Below, one piece after another: positions 6,862-17,400 of a DNA stretch of 38,299 nt. Every line of letters begins with the position of its first letter. The stretch's first letter is position 1. Made by a program: the position numbers and the translations under genes. The DNA is taken from the NCBI GenBank assembly GCA_041628615.1, contig JBFKOW010000009.1, positions 1 through 38,299 on the forward strand, in the 5' to 3' direction. Under the pieces are notes generated by a model that was not told the DNA's origin, made no database searches, and worked only from the letters and a program-made list of their open reading frames with translations. Origin of the DNA: JAMWZF01 sp041628615 (GTDB taxonomy: Bacteria > Pseudomonadota > Alphaproteobacteria > Rhodobacterales > Rhodobacteraceae).

Positions 6862-9660
6862 TCAGGTCAGGATGAAGCTGTCGGCGGTCAGGTCCGCCGT
6901 CGCGATGCCGTGCAGGATGATCGTCGTGCCCTCGGCCACGAAGGTCGCGTGGCCGCCGATGTCGCTGACCGCCGCGCGGGCGTCGGCGGCGCTGGCCAGC
7001 GTGGCGAAGCCCGCCAGTTCGATCACGTCGACGCCGATCTCGAAGTCGCGGTCGAAGCCGAAGGCCTGGTAGCCGTTGGCCTGCGAATAGGTCACGCCGT
7101 CGAAATCCGCGATCCGGTTGGTGCCCTCGGAGGGGGCGAAGACAAAGGTGTCGGCGCCGATCCCGCCGCGGGCCACGTCGTCGCCCGCGCCGGGGGTGAG
7201 CCGGTCCGCGCCGCCGAGGATCGACGACACCGCGTCGCCGTCCAGCACGTCGCGGCCGTTGCCGCCGGTCAGGTCGTCCTGCCCGATGCCGCCCTCGAAA
7301 TGGTTGCTGTCGGCCCCCGCCGCGCCGTTGGTGACGGTGTTGGTGCCGCTCAGCACGCTGACCCGGTCGTCGCCCGCGCCGGCCTCGATGACGTCGTCGC
7401 CCGCCGGGTCGGTGATCAGGTCGTTGCCGCCGCCGCCGCGGACCGTGTCGTCGCCGGTGCCGGTGTCGATCCGGTCGTTGCCGTCGGTGCCGGTGACATC
7501 GACGCTGCCCGGCCCGAAAAAGGCCGTCGCGCCGTTGCCGGTCAGCACGTAGGTGATGCCCGCCAGGTCCTCGTCGCGGCCCTCGATCTCGAGGCTGAAC
7601 GCGACCGGCACGCCCTTCGACACCGTCGAGAAGGTCTCGGTCACCGTCTGCCCGCCGTTCAGCGCCTGCAGGTTCGTGGTCAGGAAATAGGTGAAGGCGG
7701 TGCCGTCGGCGCTGATCTCGATCCGGCCGTTGGCGGATTGCAGGGTGGCCCCGGCAAGGTCGGGGTCGTCGTTCTGGTCCGGGTCGAAGATCGCGAAACT
7801 GCCGGAATAGGAGGCGAAATCCTCGGTCAGCGGGATCGACAGCGCCGGGGTCAGGGTGACTTCGGCGGCGTCGTCCTTGCCGGTGAACTCGATCACCACG
7901 TCGCGCTGGCTGCCGTTCGAGGCGGTGAGCAGGACCACGTCCTGGATCGTCTCGCCGTCGCCGAGGAAGTCGAGCAGCGCCGCGCCCGAGACGGTGTAGA
8001 CCCAGCGCTCGCTCGACGCCGCGGGGGTGACCACCAGCGCGCCGTAGCTGCCGGTGCCCTCGGGGGTGGTCCCGGCGGCGGTGTCGAAGCGCGCGGTCGG
8101 GTCGTTGGTGTCGGTGATCGAGAACAGGCCCTCGGCCTCGGTCTCGTCGGCGCGCAGGTCGATGGTGCCGAAGAAGCTGCCGGAATAGCTGACCGTGGTG
8201 TTGGTGGGGACGAAGGAGATCGCGGGCGGGGTGCCGTCGGCGATGTCGCCGAGGTCGATGATCCCGTCCGCGTCGCCGTCCAGCGCCTTGAGGTTCTCGA
8301 TCCCGCCCAGCAGGCCGATCAGCACGCCGTTGTCGACCGCGCCGGCGCCCGGCGCGGCGATGCCGATGTCGTTGATGCCGTCGTTGTTCACGTCGCCGAG
8401 CGAGACGCCGACCGGCGCGTCGCCCAGCGGCCCGAGGTCGAGCCCGGTCAGGACGTAGCCCTGCGCCGCGCTCAGGCCGTCGAGGTTCAGCGTCCCGGTG
8501 CCCAGCGCGCCGCCGAAGACGATGTAGCCGGTGACCGTTCCGCTGCCCGGGTCGGTGCCGAGGACCAGCAGGTCGTCGGCGCCGTCGCCACTCACGTCGC
8601 CGATTCCGGTCGCCACCAGTCCGGCCCGCGCGCCGGCCGCGTTGCTGGTCAGGGTCAGCCCGCCGCTGCCCAGCGCGCCGAGGTCGATGTCGGCGCCGAA
8701 GCCGCCCGCGCCCTTGCCGTAGACGACGTAGACCTCGCCGCTGTTGTTGGCCGCGCCGTCGTGGTTCGGGGCCGAGATCAGCAGGTCGGCGGTGCCGTCG
8801 CCGTTCAGGTCGCCGGCATCCGACACGTCCACCCCGGCGCCGTCGAAGGCGGCGATGCCGGTGAGCCGGAAGCCGTTGCTGCCGTCGAGCGCCGACAGGT
8901 CGAGCCCGGTCAGCGGGTCCGACCCGAGGGTCCCGAACACGACGTAGGCCGCGCCCGCGCCGCTGCCCGGGTCATCCGCGCCGGGGGCAGCGATCACGAT
9001 GTCGGCCAACCCGTCGCCGTTGATGTCGGACAGCCCCGACACCGCGCCGCCCAGCCCGTCGAGCGCGGCGATGCCGTCGACGCTGGCGGTCTCGGACCCG
9101 GTCGCGGAATGGCCCACGGCCAGCACCCGGCCCTGCCCGGCGAGGTTGCCGGACCCGAAGCCGGGCAGGCCGACGAGGATCTCGTCCTTGCCGTCGCCGT
9201 CGAAGTCGGCGAAGCCCAGCGTCGAGCCCTCGGTCAGGCCGGCGATCGACACCGCGAGGCCGGTGGTGCCGGTCAGGTCGGCGGCGGTCAGGTCGGAGCC
9301 GAGGACGCTCGCGCCGCCGTAGATGACGTAGAGATTGCCGGCGTCGAGCAGCGCGGCGTCGCCGATCCCGTCGCCGTCGAAGTCGAAGCCGCCCAGCACC
9401 TGAAACCCGGCCGAATCGCCGCTGCCGCCGGTCGAGAAGGTGATCCGGGTCAGGTTGCTGGCGTCGGTTAGGATGCCGTCGCCGACCCCGCTGTCGGCGC
9501 CGCTGTAGAGCAGCGCGCCCACCGGGTCGTCGCCCGGCGTGCCGATGATGAATTCCGCAATGCCCGAACTGCCGTCGTCGAGATTGCCGGCGGTGGAGGC
9601 GGATGCGCCGAGGAGGTCGGAGTCGCCGCCCTCGATGATGAAATAGGCTGCCCCCGCCAT
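6862..9660 (-). CDS. Secreted FG-GAP / VCBS / RTX calcium-binding protein
   Basis: The protein is 932 residues from the ATG at 9660. It has no Sec signal, as expected for a type I-secreted protein. The N-terminal half (about 1-475) has six FG-GAP-type repeats with calcium loops of the D-x-D/N-G-D-G-x-x-D kind (for example DFDGDGIGD, DINGDGLAD, DLNGDGTAD, DVSGDGADD, DVNNDGIND), as in integrin-like propellers. Residues about 480-690 hold two VCBS-like beta domains. Residues about 720-860 hold RTX repeats (GGGGNDLI, GAGDDRV, GGNGRDVLDG) and a serralysin-type C-terminal segment (GGIGADTFVF then a DVIELAGF-like stretch). The reading frame stays open far upstream on this strand, but that extension has no such domains and overlaps the methyltransferase. 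AGAGAG just before 9660 and a promoter-like sequence at 9694-9722 support this start. Confidence 0.85.
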   Translation of the reverse strand: MAGAAYFIIEGGDSDLLGASASTAGNLDDGSSGIAEFIIGTPGDDPVGALLYSGADSGVGDGILTDASNLTRITFSTGGSGDSAGFQVLGGFDFDGDGIGDAALLDAGNLYVIYGGASVLGSDLTAADLTGTTGLAVSIAGLTEGSTLGFADFDGDGKDEILVGLPGFGSGNLAGQGRVLAVGHSATGSETASVDGIAALDGLGGAVSGLSDINGDGLADIVIAAPGADDPGSGAGAAYVVFGTLGSDPLTGLDLSALDGSNGFRLTGIAAFDGAGVDVSDAGDLNGDGTADLLISAPNHDGAANNSGEVYVVYGKGAGGFGADIDLGALGSGGLTLTSNAAGARAGLVATGIGDVSGDGADDLLVLGTDPGSGTVTGYIVFGGALGTGTLNLDGLSAAQGYVLTGLDLGPLGDAPVGVSLGDVNNDGINDIGIAAPGAGAVDNGVLIGLLGGIENLKALDGDADGIIDLGDIADGTPPAISFVPTNTTVSYSGSFFGTIDLRADETEAEGLFSITDTNDPTARFDTAAGTTPEGTGSYGALVVTPAASSERWVYTVSGAALLDFLGDGETIQDVVLLTASNGSQRDVVIEFTGKDDAAEVTLTPALSIPLTEDFASYSGSFAIFDPDQNDDPDLAGATLQSANGRIEISADGTAFTYFLTTNLQALNGGQTVTETFSTVSKGVPVAFSLEIEGRDEDLAGITYVLTGNGATAFFGPGSVDVTGTDGNDRIDTGTGDDTVRGGGGNDLITDPAGDDVIEAGAGDDRVSVLSGTNTVTNGAAGADSNHFEGGIGQDDLTGGNGRDVLDGDAVSSILGGADRLTPGAGDDVARGGIGADTFVFAPSEGTNRIADFDGVTYSQANGYQAFGFDRDFEIGVDVIELAGFATLASAADARAAVSDIGGHATFVAEGTTIILHGIATADLTADSFILT

Positions 9661-9693
9661 CTGCTCTCTCTTGCCTGCCCGTTGCGTGGACCG

Positions 9694-9722
9694 AGTAAAC
9701 ACGCATTGGGTGTCCTCGGCAA
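9694..9722 (-). promoter_or_regulatory. Candidate sigma70-type promoter for the FG-GAP/RTX gene
   Basis: Read leftward, TTGCCG (complement of 9717-9722) is followed by a 17-base spacer and TTTACT (complement of 9694-9699). This matches the -35/-10 consensus at four or more positions each and lies in a locally AT-richer patch. The implied 5' leader is about 27 bases and includes the AGAGAG ribosome binding site. Confidence 0.45.
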
Positions 9723-9724
9723 CG

Positions 9725-9741
9725 CTCGCGTCCCGCGCGAG
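9725..9741. promoter_or_regulatory. Inverted repeat next to the -35 box, possible operator
   Basis: CTCGCG (9725-9730) and CGCGAG (9736-9741) form a palindrome with a 5-base spacer, 3 bases upstream of the proposed -35 box and inside the divergent intergenic region. It could bind a regulator or be a chance GC palindrome. Confidence 0.22.
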
Positions 9742-9852
9742 TGCCGCGCCGGGCCGCGGACCGCGGCGCCCGCGCCAGCCCGCGGCCCCGCGCGCCGCGT
9801 GGAACAAGGGGCGGCGCTTGCTGGCGGCCGGTCCGGGCCGTAGGACTGGGCC

Positions 9853-10806
9853 ATGACCGCTTTCCCCTGGATCGACACGCTGACCGGCGCCGCCGCGGTC
9901 GAAACGGCGGCCCGGATGGGGATTCTGGACGGCCACGGATCGAATCGACCCGGCCTCCTGGTCGGCTGTCTCGTCGGTCTCGGGGTGCTGCGGCCCGAGG
10001 CGGACCCCGACGGGCCCGGCCTGACGCCCGGCTTCGCCGCCGCCTGGCGCGATTACCGCGCCGACATCCTCGCCCGCGCCCGGTTCTACTGCCGCGCCGC
10101 CGCCGACGTGGCGGGCGGCCTCGACGACCTGTTCACCGACCTGCCCGCGTTCATGGAGCGGTCGGCCACGTTCCGGCTGTTCCGCTACGACAAGGCGCTG
10201 GGCACCGATCCCGAAAGCCTCGCCGCGACCGCCGAATGGGTCGACTACCTCGAGGCGCTGTCGCGGACGGAGATCCCGCATCTGCTGCCCGACCTGCCCT
10301 TCGGCCGCGGCGACAGGGTGCTCGAGATCGGCGGCAACACCGGGCTCTTCGCCGCGGCGATCGGCGCGGCGACAGGGGCCGAGGTCACCGTGCTCGACCT
10401 GCCGGCGGTCTGCGCGCTGGGCCGGCGGCGGCGGCCGGGGCTGCGGTTCGTGGCCGGCGACGGGCGCGACGGGGCGCAGGTGGCGGCGGCGGGGCAGGGC
10501 GCGCGGCACGTCCTGTTCAAGTCGGTGCTGCACGACTGGCCCGACCCCGAGATGGCGCGGATGCTGGGCCATGCCGCCGACCTCGTGCCGCCGGGCGGGA
10601 CGGTGGTGATCTGCGAACGCGCCGCGCCGCGGCCCGCCGACCTCGCCGCCGGATCGATGCAGGCGGTGGCCAACCTTGTCTTCGCGCCGTTCTACCGGGG
10701 CGGCGAGGCTTATCGCGGGCTGCTCGCGGCGCGCGGCTTCGCGGTCGAGACCCGGCGGGTCGAGATCGACATGGAGTTCGAGATCGTGATCGGGCGGCGG
10801 CCGTGA
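9853..10806 (+). CDS. O-methyltransferase-like SAM-dependent methyltransferase
   Basis: The 317-residue protein fits the O-methyltransferase family with an N-terminal dimerisation/winged-helix half and a C-terminal Rossmann half. SAM-binding motif I reads VLEIGGNTG at residues 156-164. A later LFKSVLHDWPD stretch (221-231) holds the family HDW motif, in which His227 matches the catalytic base of plant COMT-type enzymes. VVICERAAP follows. The divergent promoter region and an AGGA at 9842-9845 precede it. Its stop overlaps the start of the next gene by four bases (GTGA), so the two are cotranslated. The substrate is unknown. Nothing in the sequence ties it to the giant gene beyond position. 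Confidence 0.8.
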   Translation: MTAFPWIDTLTGAAAVETAARMGILDGHGSNRPGLLVGCLVGLGVLRPEADPDGPGLTPGFAAAWRDYRADILARARFYCRAAADVAGGLDDLFTDLPAFMERSATFRLFRYDKALGTDPESLAATAEWVDYLEALSRTEIPHLLPDLPFGRGDRVLEIGGNTGLFAAAIGAATGAEVTVLDLPAVCALGRRRRPGLRFVAGDGRDGAQVAAAGQGARHVLFKSVLHDWPDPEMARMLGHAADLVPPGGTVVICERAAPRPADLAAGSMQAVANLVFAPFYRGGEAYRGLLAARGFAVETRRVEIDMEFEIVIGRRP

Positions 10807-11339
10807 TCTGCGTGTCGGGCATCCCGGGGTCGGGCAAGTCGACGCTCTGCGACGGGCTGGCGGCGGCGCTGGGCCGGCCGGTGGTGCGGTTCGACGATCA
10901 CGAGGTGCTGACCGGCTGGGACCCGTCGCGGGTGGCGGACTGGCTCGACGCCGGGGCGCCGCTGGCGGCGGACCTGGCACCCGGATTCGCGGCGGCGATC
11001 GACGCCGCGGGTCCGCTTGCGATCCTCGACCACCCTTTCGGCCGGGCCTGGCCGGGCCTCGGGGACCGGATCGCGGTGTCGCTCTGGATCGACTGCCCGA
11101 TGGACATCGCGCTGGCCCGCAAGGTCGCCGCGCTGGCGCGGGCGGGGCGCCGGGACCCGGATTTCGCGGACTGGATCGGCGGCTGGCTCGCCGCCTACCC
11201 GGCGATGACCCGGCGCGCCTGCCACATGCTGATCGAAAGAACCCGTCCGACGGTGGACTGCAGCATTGACGGGACCCTGCCGGAAATGGATTGTAGGCAG
11301 AGGGCACTGTCCATGCCGTCCGTGGTATCCGGATTCTAA
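10803..11339 (+). CDS. Small P-loop NTPase, kinase-like
   Basis: The 178-residue protein starts at a GTG overlapping the methyltransferase stop. Walker A is GIPGSGKST at residues 6-14. A FDDHE stretch (30-34) sits where small-molecule kinases hold a substrate or metal Asp. An AILDHPFGR segment resembles a Walker B/substrate region, and a C-terminal Arg-rich LARKVAALARAGRRD segment resembles a lid. The layout fits AAA_33/uridine-kinase-like or zeta-toxin-like small kinases; the substrate is not evident. Its last 25 residues or so look unlike a family core, but an in-frame TAA at 11337 ends it cleanly. It is 152 bases upstream of the giant gene on the same strand. Confidence 0.7.
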   Translation: MICVSGIPGSGKSTLCDGLAAALGRPVVRFDDHEVLTGWDPSRVADWLDAGAPLAADLAPGFAAAIDAAGPLAILDHPFGRAWPGLGDRIAVSLWIDCPMDIALARKVAALARAGRRDPDFADWIGGWLAAYPAMTRRACHMLIERTRPTVDCSIDGTLPEMDCRQRALSMPSVVSGF

Positions 11340-11491
11340 ATCACTGAATTTGCGAGCCGATACCGGCGCATCGCAACGAGCAGTTCCGGACAGGACGACA
11401 AGGCGGCGCGCGGGACCCGGTCCTGGGCCGGGGAAATAACGATAAAACGCTTCGGTCCGCGCGGCCGGGGGACAGCGACAGGAAGCTCCGG
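11340..11491 (+). promoter_or_regulatory. Leader region of the giant gene
   Basis: This is the 152-base gap before the giant gene. An in-frame TGA at 11345-11347 closes the giant frame upstream, and no other ATG, GTG or TTG start lies between it and 11492. AGGAAG at 11480-11485 lies 6 bases before ATG. A 14-base all-but-AT patch (11434-11447) stands out in the GC-rich surroundings and includes GATAAA, but I see no matching -35 box, so the promoter call is weak. Confidence 0.35.
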
Positions 11492-14400
11492 ATGTCCATG
11501 CCCTTCGATAGACAGCCTTCGGGTGTCCTGCCGCGGCTTCCGCTCAACCGCAGGTCGCGCGCCCGGCTCCGGCATCTCGACAGGGACCGCTACGAGAGAA
11601 TCAAGCGCGCCGCCTGGCGGATGCTGCTCGACCCGCTCGAACAGCGGGTGCTGCTGTCGGCCGATCCGCTCAACATCAACGCCGCCGTGCTGTCTGGCGC
11701 GGGCGGCACCGACGACCTCACCGTCCGGTTCTTCGAGGAGGACAACGGCAGCGGCACCATCGTCCAGAAGGTTTCGGTGCAATGGGCGGGCGGCACCGCC
11801 GACATCACCGAGATCGGGGTCGACGACAAGTTCGTGATCCGCACCGGGGCGGGGGACGACAACGTCACCTTCATCTTCGACACCCGGGTCGACGCCATCG
11901 CCGACGATTTCGAGATCGTGCTGGATACCGAGGGCGGCGCCGACGGCATCACCATCACCAGCTTCGCCGAGGGTTTCGCCGGGGATCTCAACCTCAAGGC
12001 CGAGAGCATCACCGTCAACGCCGGCGTGTCGATCGGCACCGAGGCGACGAAGGCCGGGGCGGTCACGCTCGACGCCGACGCCGCGTTCTCGGGCGGCGGC
12101 ATCCTCAGCGCGCAGACCCGGACCGCCAGCGTCTCGATCCAGGGGTCGATCATCTCGGACGACGTGGTGACGATCTCGGCCGACGCGCTCGCCCAGGCTT
12201 CCCAGAGCACTTACGTCGTCGGCCTCGCCGGGTTCGACATGACCGCCGACGCGGACGTGTCCATCGGCTCGGCGGCGACGGTGAAGGGCGCGGCGGTGTC
12301 GATCTCGGCCGGGGCCGTGGCCGACATCGACGTGACCGCCGAATTCGCCCTCGCGGTGATCGCCGACAGCGCCGCCACCGCCACCGCGGACGTGACCGTG
12401 GCCGACAGCGCAACGATCACCGCCGGCACCGGCGACCTCGACGCCGGGACGGACGGCACCCAGTCGCTCGACATCTCGGCCCGGGCCGAAACCGATGTCG
12501 ACGTCAACCTGTCGACGCCGACCACCTTCATCCGCGACTCGCTGCAGAACAGCCCGGCGAACGAGATCCGCGGCATCGACACCAACACCTTCACCCTGAA
12601 CGGCTTCGACCTCTTCGTGTCGCTGATCGACGCCGAGCGGGCGGCGAAGGTGACGCTGGGCGACGCGGCGAGCGGGACGCTCACCATCGGCGCCGGCGGC
12701 GACGCCGCCTTCCGCGCCGAGACGGCGGGCGACCTGACCAACATCGCCCGGTCGCAGGTGGTGGGCGTGGTGACCACGGACCTGGTCCGCGACGAGGCGA
12801 TCGTGGCCTTCAACGGCGCCGACGTGGACGCCGCCGGGATCGACGCCTCGGCCCGGAGCGGCGGCGCGATGATCGCCACCGCCAAGGTCGCCACCATCAC
12901 CGGCAAGACCGCGGCCACCTCGGTCGCCGTGGACGGCGAAAGCGACCTGACCGCCGCGACCGGCGGGCTGAAGCTGTCGGCCCACGATCTCGCCACCTTC
13001 ACCACCACCGCGGAATCGGTGACCGTGGGCTCGGGGGCCTCGGCCTTCCATCCCACGCTGTCGGGCGGCCTCGCGCTGACCTCGATCCAGCTGGGTTATA
13101 CCTACGCGGTCAACGTGCTCGACCGCGACGCGGGGGTGACCGTCGCCACCGGCGCGCAGCTGAGCGCCGCGGCCGGTGCGCTTGCCATCGACGCGCGCAG
13201 CGACGTGCAGTCGGTGGTGATCTCCGAGAAGCTGCAGGTCTCCGAGGTCGCGGGCTTCCCGCTGGCCACCACCGCCGGATACAGCTTCGGCGGCACGCTG
13301 GCGGTCAACGAGATGAACGGCGACCTCAAGGTCGCCATCGACGGCGCGACCCTGACCGGCGACACGGTGACGATCGACGCCACCAACGACGCGGTGTTCT
13401 TCTCGGTCTCGGAATCCGGCACCTCGGTGAACGGGCCGAACGGCGGGGCGGTGGGCGTGTCCGTGGCGCTCAACGTGCTGGGCCACGAGATGACCGACGT
13501 GGGCGGCTATTTCGGGCTCGCCCTCGACACCCTGATCGGCCTGCCGCTCGGGGTGACGCAGACCGGCTACGGCGCCGAGGTGGCGCTCGCCAACACCGCG
13601 ATCACCGCCACCGGCCGCGCCGCGGCGACGGCGAACAACACCCTGGCCGCCACCACCTTCACCACCAACGCCGCCAAGACGGTTGCCGATGCGGCGTTCT
13701 CGAACAGCCGCGGCACCGCGGTGGCCTTCGTGCTCGCCAACAACAAGATCGCCACCAAGGCGCGGGTGACCGTGAACGGCAACGACGGCGCGGGCGGCAA
13801 GAAGGCGATCCAGGCCGGCGTGCTCGACGTGCTGGCCACCGACGCCCAGAAGGTCGCGTCCAAAAGCCTCGTGACCGCCGATTCCGTCGCCTCGACCGAT
13901 TACGGCCTCGGGCTGGTCGACGACGCGGTGAGCGGCGTGGCGAGCCTGATCGCCGCCGACTACTGGACCGACGGCAGCAAGGGCTACCAGAAGCTGGCCG
14001 GCCTGCCGATCCTCGCCGAGACGCCGAGCCCGACGGTCAGCCTAGACTTCGGCGACAAGATCAAGCTGCTGGACGACTACGCCGAGACCGGCACCGGCAA
14101 GGGCGCCGCCGGGACCATGTACAAGTTCATGGTCGACACCTCGGGCGGGGCGGTGGCCATCGACCTCGCCAACGAGGATTTCACCGACAAGGCGCGCTGG
14201 CGCGAGGAACTCGCCACCGAGATCGTGCCCACCGGCATCAACTTCACCGAGACCAAGAGTTCGGGCTTCGGCGGCATGCTGGTGCGCAACGAGGTGCGGA
14301 CCGAGGCGGTGGCCGGCGTGACCGACACCGCGGTGACCGTGAACGCCGGCGCGATGACCGTGAAGGCCAGCGAGGCGACCGAGGTCACCGCGATCGGCGA

Positions 14401-17400
14401 CCTCGGCATCTCGACCTCGGGCGGCAGCAGCCTAACCGGGCAGGGCACCTCGCTCGGGGTCGGCGGCGCGGTGGTCATCAACACCGTGCTGGGCGATGCC
14501 GAGGCGCGGCTGACCCGGGTCAGCGGCACGGTGTCCGGGGCGCTCGACGTGCTGGCCCTCAGCACCATCTCGCTCGACGCCAAGCTGCACTCGTTCATGA
14601 CCAACGACGGCGACGGCGGGCTGCTGAACATCGCCTTCAACACCCTGGGCTACGAGCCCGGCAACCTCGCGTTCCAGGCGCTCGACGCGCTGATCGGGCT
14701 CGAGATCGGATCGAAGGACACCGCGATCACCACCGCCGCCATCGACGGCGGCGACCTGACGGCGGCCAGCGTCACGGTGAAGGCGACCCACGCGGCGACG
14801 CTCACCTCGCTGCTCGATTCCAACGCCTCCTCGGCGGCGGCGGCGGCGAAGGGCGCGGGCGGGCAGGTGATCTCGGGCAACCTCGTGTCGAACGCGGTGG
14901 CCGGCGGCGCCGACGCCTCGATCGTGAACGCGCCCTCGGGCACGCCGATCACCGCCACCGGCGGCGCGATCCGGGTCGAGGCCGACGACGCCTCCAGCCT
15001 CTCGGCCACCGACGCCTTCATCTCGGCCCAGTCCAGCACCAACGACCTGCTCTTCGGCACCGTGAACTCGGTCGCCCAGAAGCTGCTCGACAGCTACACC
15101 TACACCACGCTCTCCGGCACCCGCGATCTGAGCTACGGCGACACCGTCTATGTCGACGGCAGCATCTACAAGTACATGGGCGACGGGCCGGATTCGGTCG
15201 ACCTCGGGACCGCGGTCTATACCAACCTCGAATTGTGGAAGCTGATGACGGCGACCACGATCCTGCCCACCAGCCTCGCCAAGGTGATCTCCAAGGTGAA
15301 GGGCTACAAGGGCGGCGCGTCGAAGTCGTTCTTCGGGCTGATCTCGCGCAACGAGATCGAGGGCGGCGCCTTCGCGCGGGTCGAGAACGCGACCCTGACC
15401 GCCGAGGGCGACATCACCGTGAAGGCGCGGGAACGGGCGGCGCTCAATGCGGTCGAGGCCAGCTCCATCGCCGCCAAGGACGCCAACAACGCCTCGGTCT
15501 CGGCCGCCAGCACCAAGGCCTTCGTGATCGCCACCAACTCGGTCCTCGCCAAGGCCGAGGCCCATGTCCGCGATTCCGTCCTGACCGCCGCCGACACCGC
15601 CGGCACCAACGAGCATTCGATCACCGTCGAGGCGCTGAACCTCGTCACCGCCAACGCCGACACCTCGCTGACCTCGGCGGGCAAGTCCGACGCGGTGGGC
15701 CTCGTCTTCGCCTTCAACACCGTGGGCTACGACGCCCACAACATCTTCTTCCAGGCCGCCGAGGCGCTGATCGGCAACGATTACCTGACCGATCTGGTGA
15801 CCGACCGGAACGTCTACGGCGCCACCGCCTTCGCCGAGGATTCCGACCTCGTCGCCGATCACGACGTGACCGTCCGGGCCGAAAGCCGCGAGCTGCAGGG
15901 GACGCTGTCGGCGGCCGTCGACGCGCAGGCGCTCAACGATCTGGGCAAGTCCGACGGCGACCAGACCGACGAGGAGCAGGACGCCGCCATCGCCGCCGCG
16001 CTGAAGGCCGAACTGGTCACGCTCGGGCTGATCGACGCCGTGGCCGACGCCGCCGCCGAAACCCCGGTCTCGCTCACCGTCGAGACGCTGGCCGAGGACG
16101 CCCAGTGGTACGCCATCGGCTCGAACGGCGCGGTCTGGCAGATCCTCGCCGAGGACGACGGCAGCGGCGGCACCGCGCTCAACGTCTACCTCGTCAACCT
16201 GCTCAACGCCCGGGTCGGCAACGAACAGGCCGCCAAGGCCAAGAACGAACAGGTCCTGGTGGACCGCTTCGTCAACCAGAGGACACTCGACAAGGACCGC
16301 GCCGCCGCCGAGAAGAAGGGCGAGGAGTTCAAGGGCAAGCTGAAATACGGCTCCAACGCCTCGTCGGCGGGCGGGGTGCTGGCCTCCAACAAGGTCCATT
16401 CCGAGACCCGCGCCTGGATCCGGGGCAACGCCTCGCGCTACGACAGCACCGAGACGGTGGGCGAGCTGCGCACCGGCGACGTGGTCCGCGACGGCGACAC
16501 GCTCTACCGCTACACCGGCCCCGACCAGGTCCGGGTGACGGCCTACGACCACGTGTCGATCGACGTGCCCGCGACCTTCTCCAACGGCGACACGGTGCGG
16601 ATTTCGGCCACCCTGACCTCGACCGACGGCAACACCACCTTCAAGGCCGGCGAGATCTACAGCTACACCGGCGGTCCGCAGACCGACGTGGACCTCGAGA
16701 CGCTGCTCAGGGACAACCCCTCCCAGTTCAGCCTCGCCAACCCCGCCCTCTCGATCGACCTCTCGGCCGAGAATTACGGCGGCGGCGACTGGACCTCTCT
16801 CGGTACCGGGCAGACCTACGACGTGACCGCCACCAACGGCCAGGTCAGCGTGATCGCCAAGGACACCGCGAACCTGCGGGTGACCTCGTCGCTCACCGTC
16901 TCGGCCGAGGCCACCAACAACATCGACGCCTTCAAGAAGATCGCCGCCGACCTGACCAAGGAAAGCTACGACTTCACCACCGCCTCGGGCAGCCAGGGGC
17001 TCAGCGAGGGCGACGCGGTGCGGATCGGCACCGGCGGGCCGGGGGCCGAATACATCGGCAAGGTCTACCGCTTCCTCGGCGGCGCGCCCACCGGCACCCT
17101 CACCGGCACCAACATCAGCGGCCCGGCCTCCACGATCGCGGTCGACCTCAACGCGCTGACCGCCGACGCCACCGGCACCGACACCAGCGTCCAGAACATC
17201 CTCAACGCCGCCCTCTGGGAAGAGATCTCGGACGCCACCGACGTCTCCGACCTGCTGTTCCCGAACGTCGGCAACCTCGCCGACAGCGACGCCCGGGCGA
17301 TGGGTGGGATCATCGTGTTCAACGACGTCGAGGGCGGCGTCAGCGCCGACATCCGGCGCATGACCGTGAGCGGCGACGCGGGCGTCGCCGTGGAGGCCGA

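Noticed and set aside
6709..9471. Plus-strand open frame of about 920 codons
   Set aside because: Antisense to the FG-GAP/RTX gene, whose calcium loops, VCBS-like and RTX motifs are unmistakable on the minus strand.
9661..11307. Upstream extension of the FG-GAP/RTX reading frame on the minus strand
   Set aside because: The frame is open, but the added residues are Arg/Pro/Gly-rich with no domain. They run antisense to the methyltransferase and kinase genes. The start at 9660 has its own ribosome binding site and promoter-like sequence.
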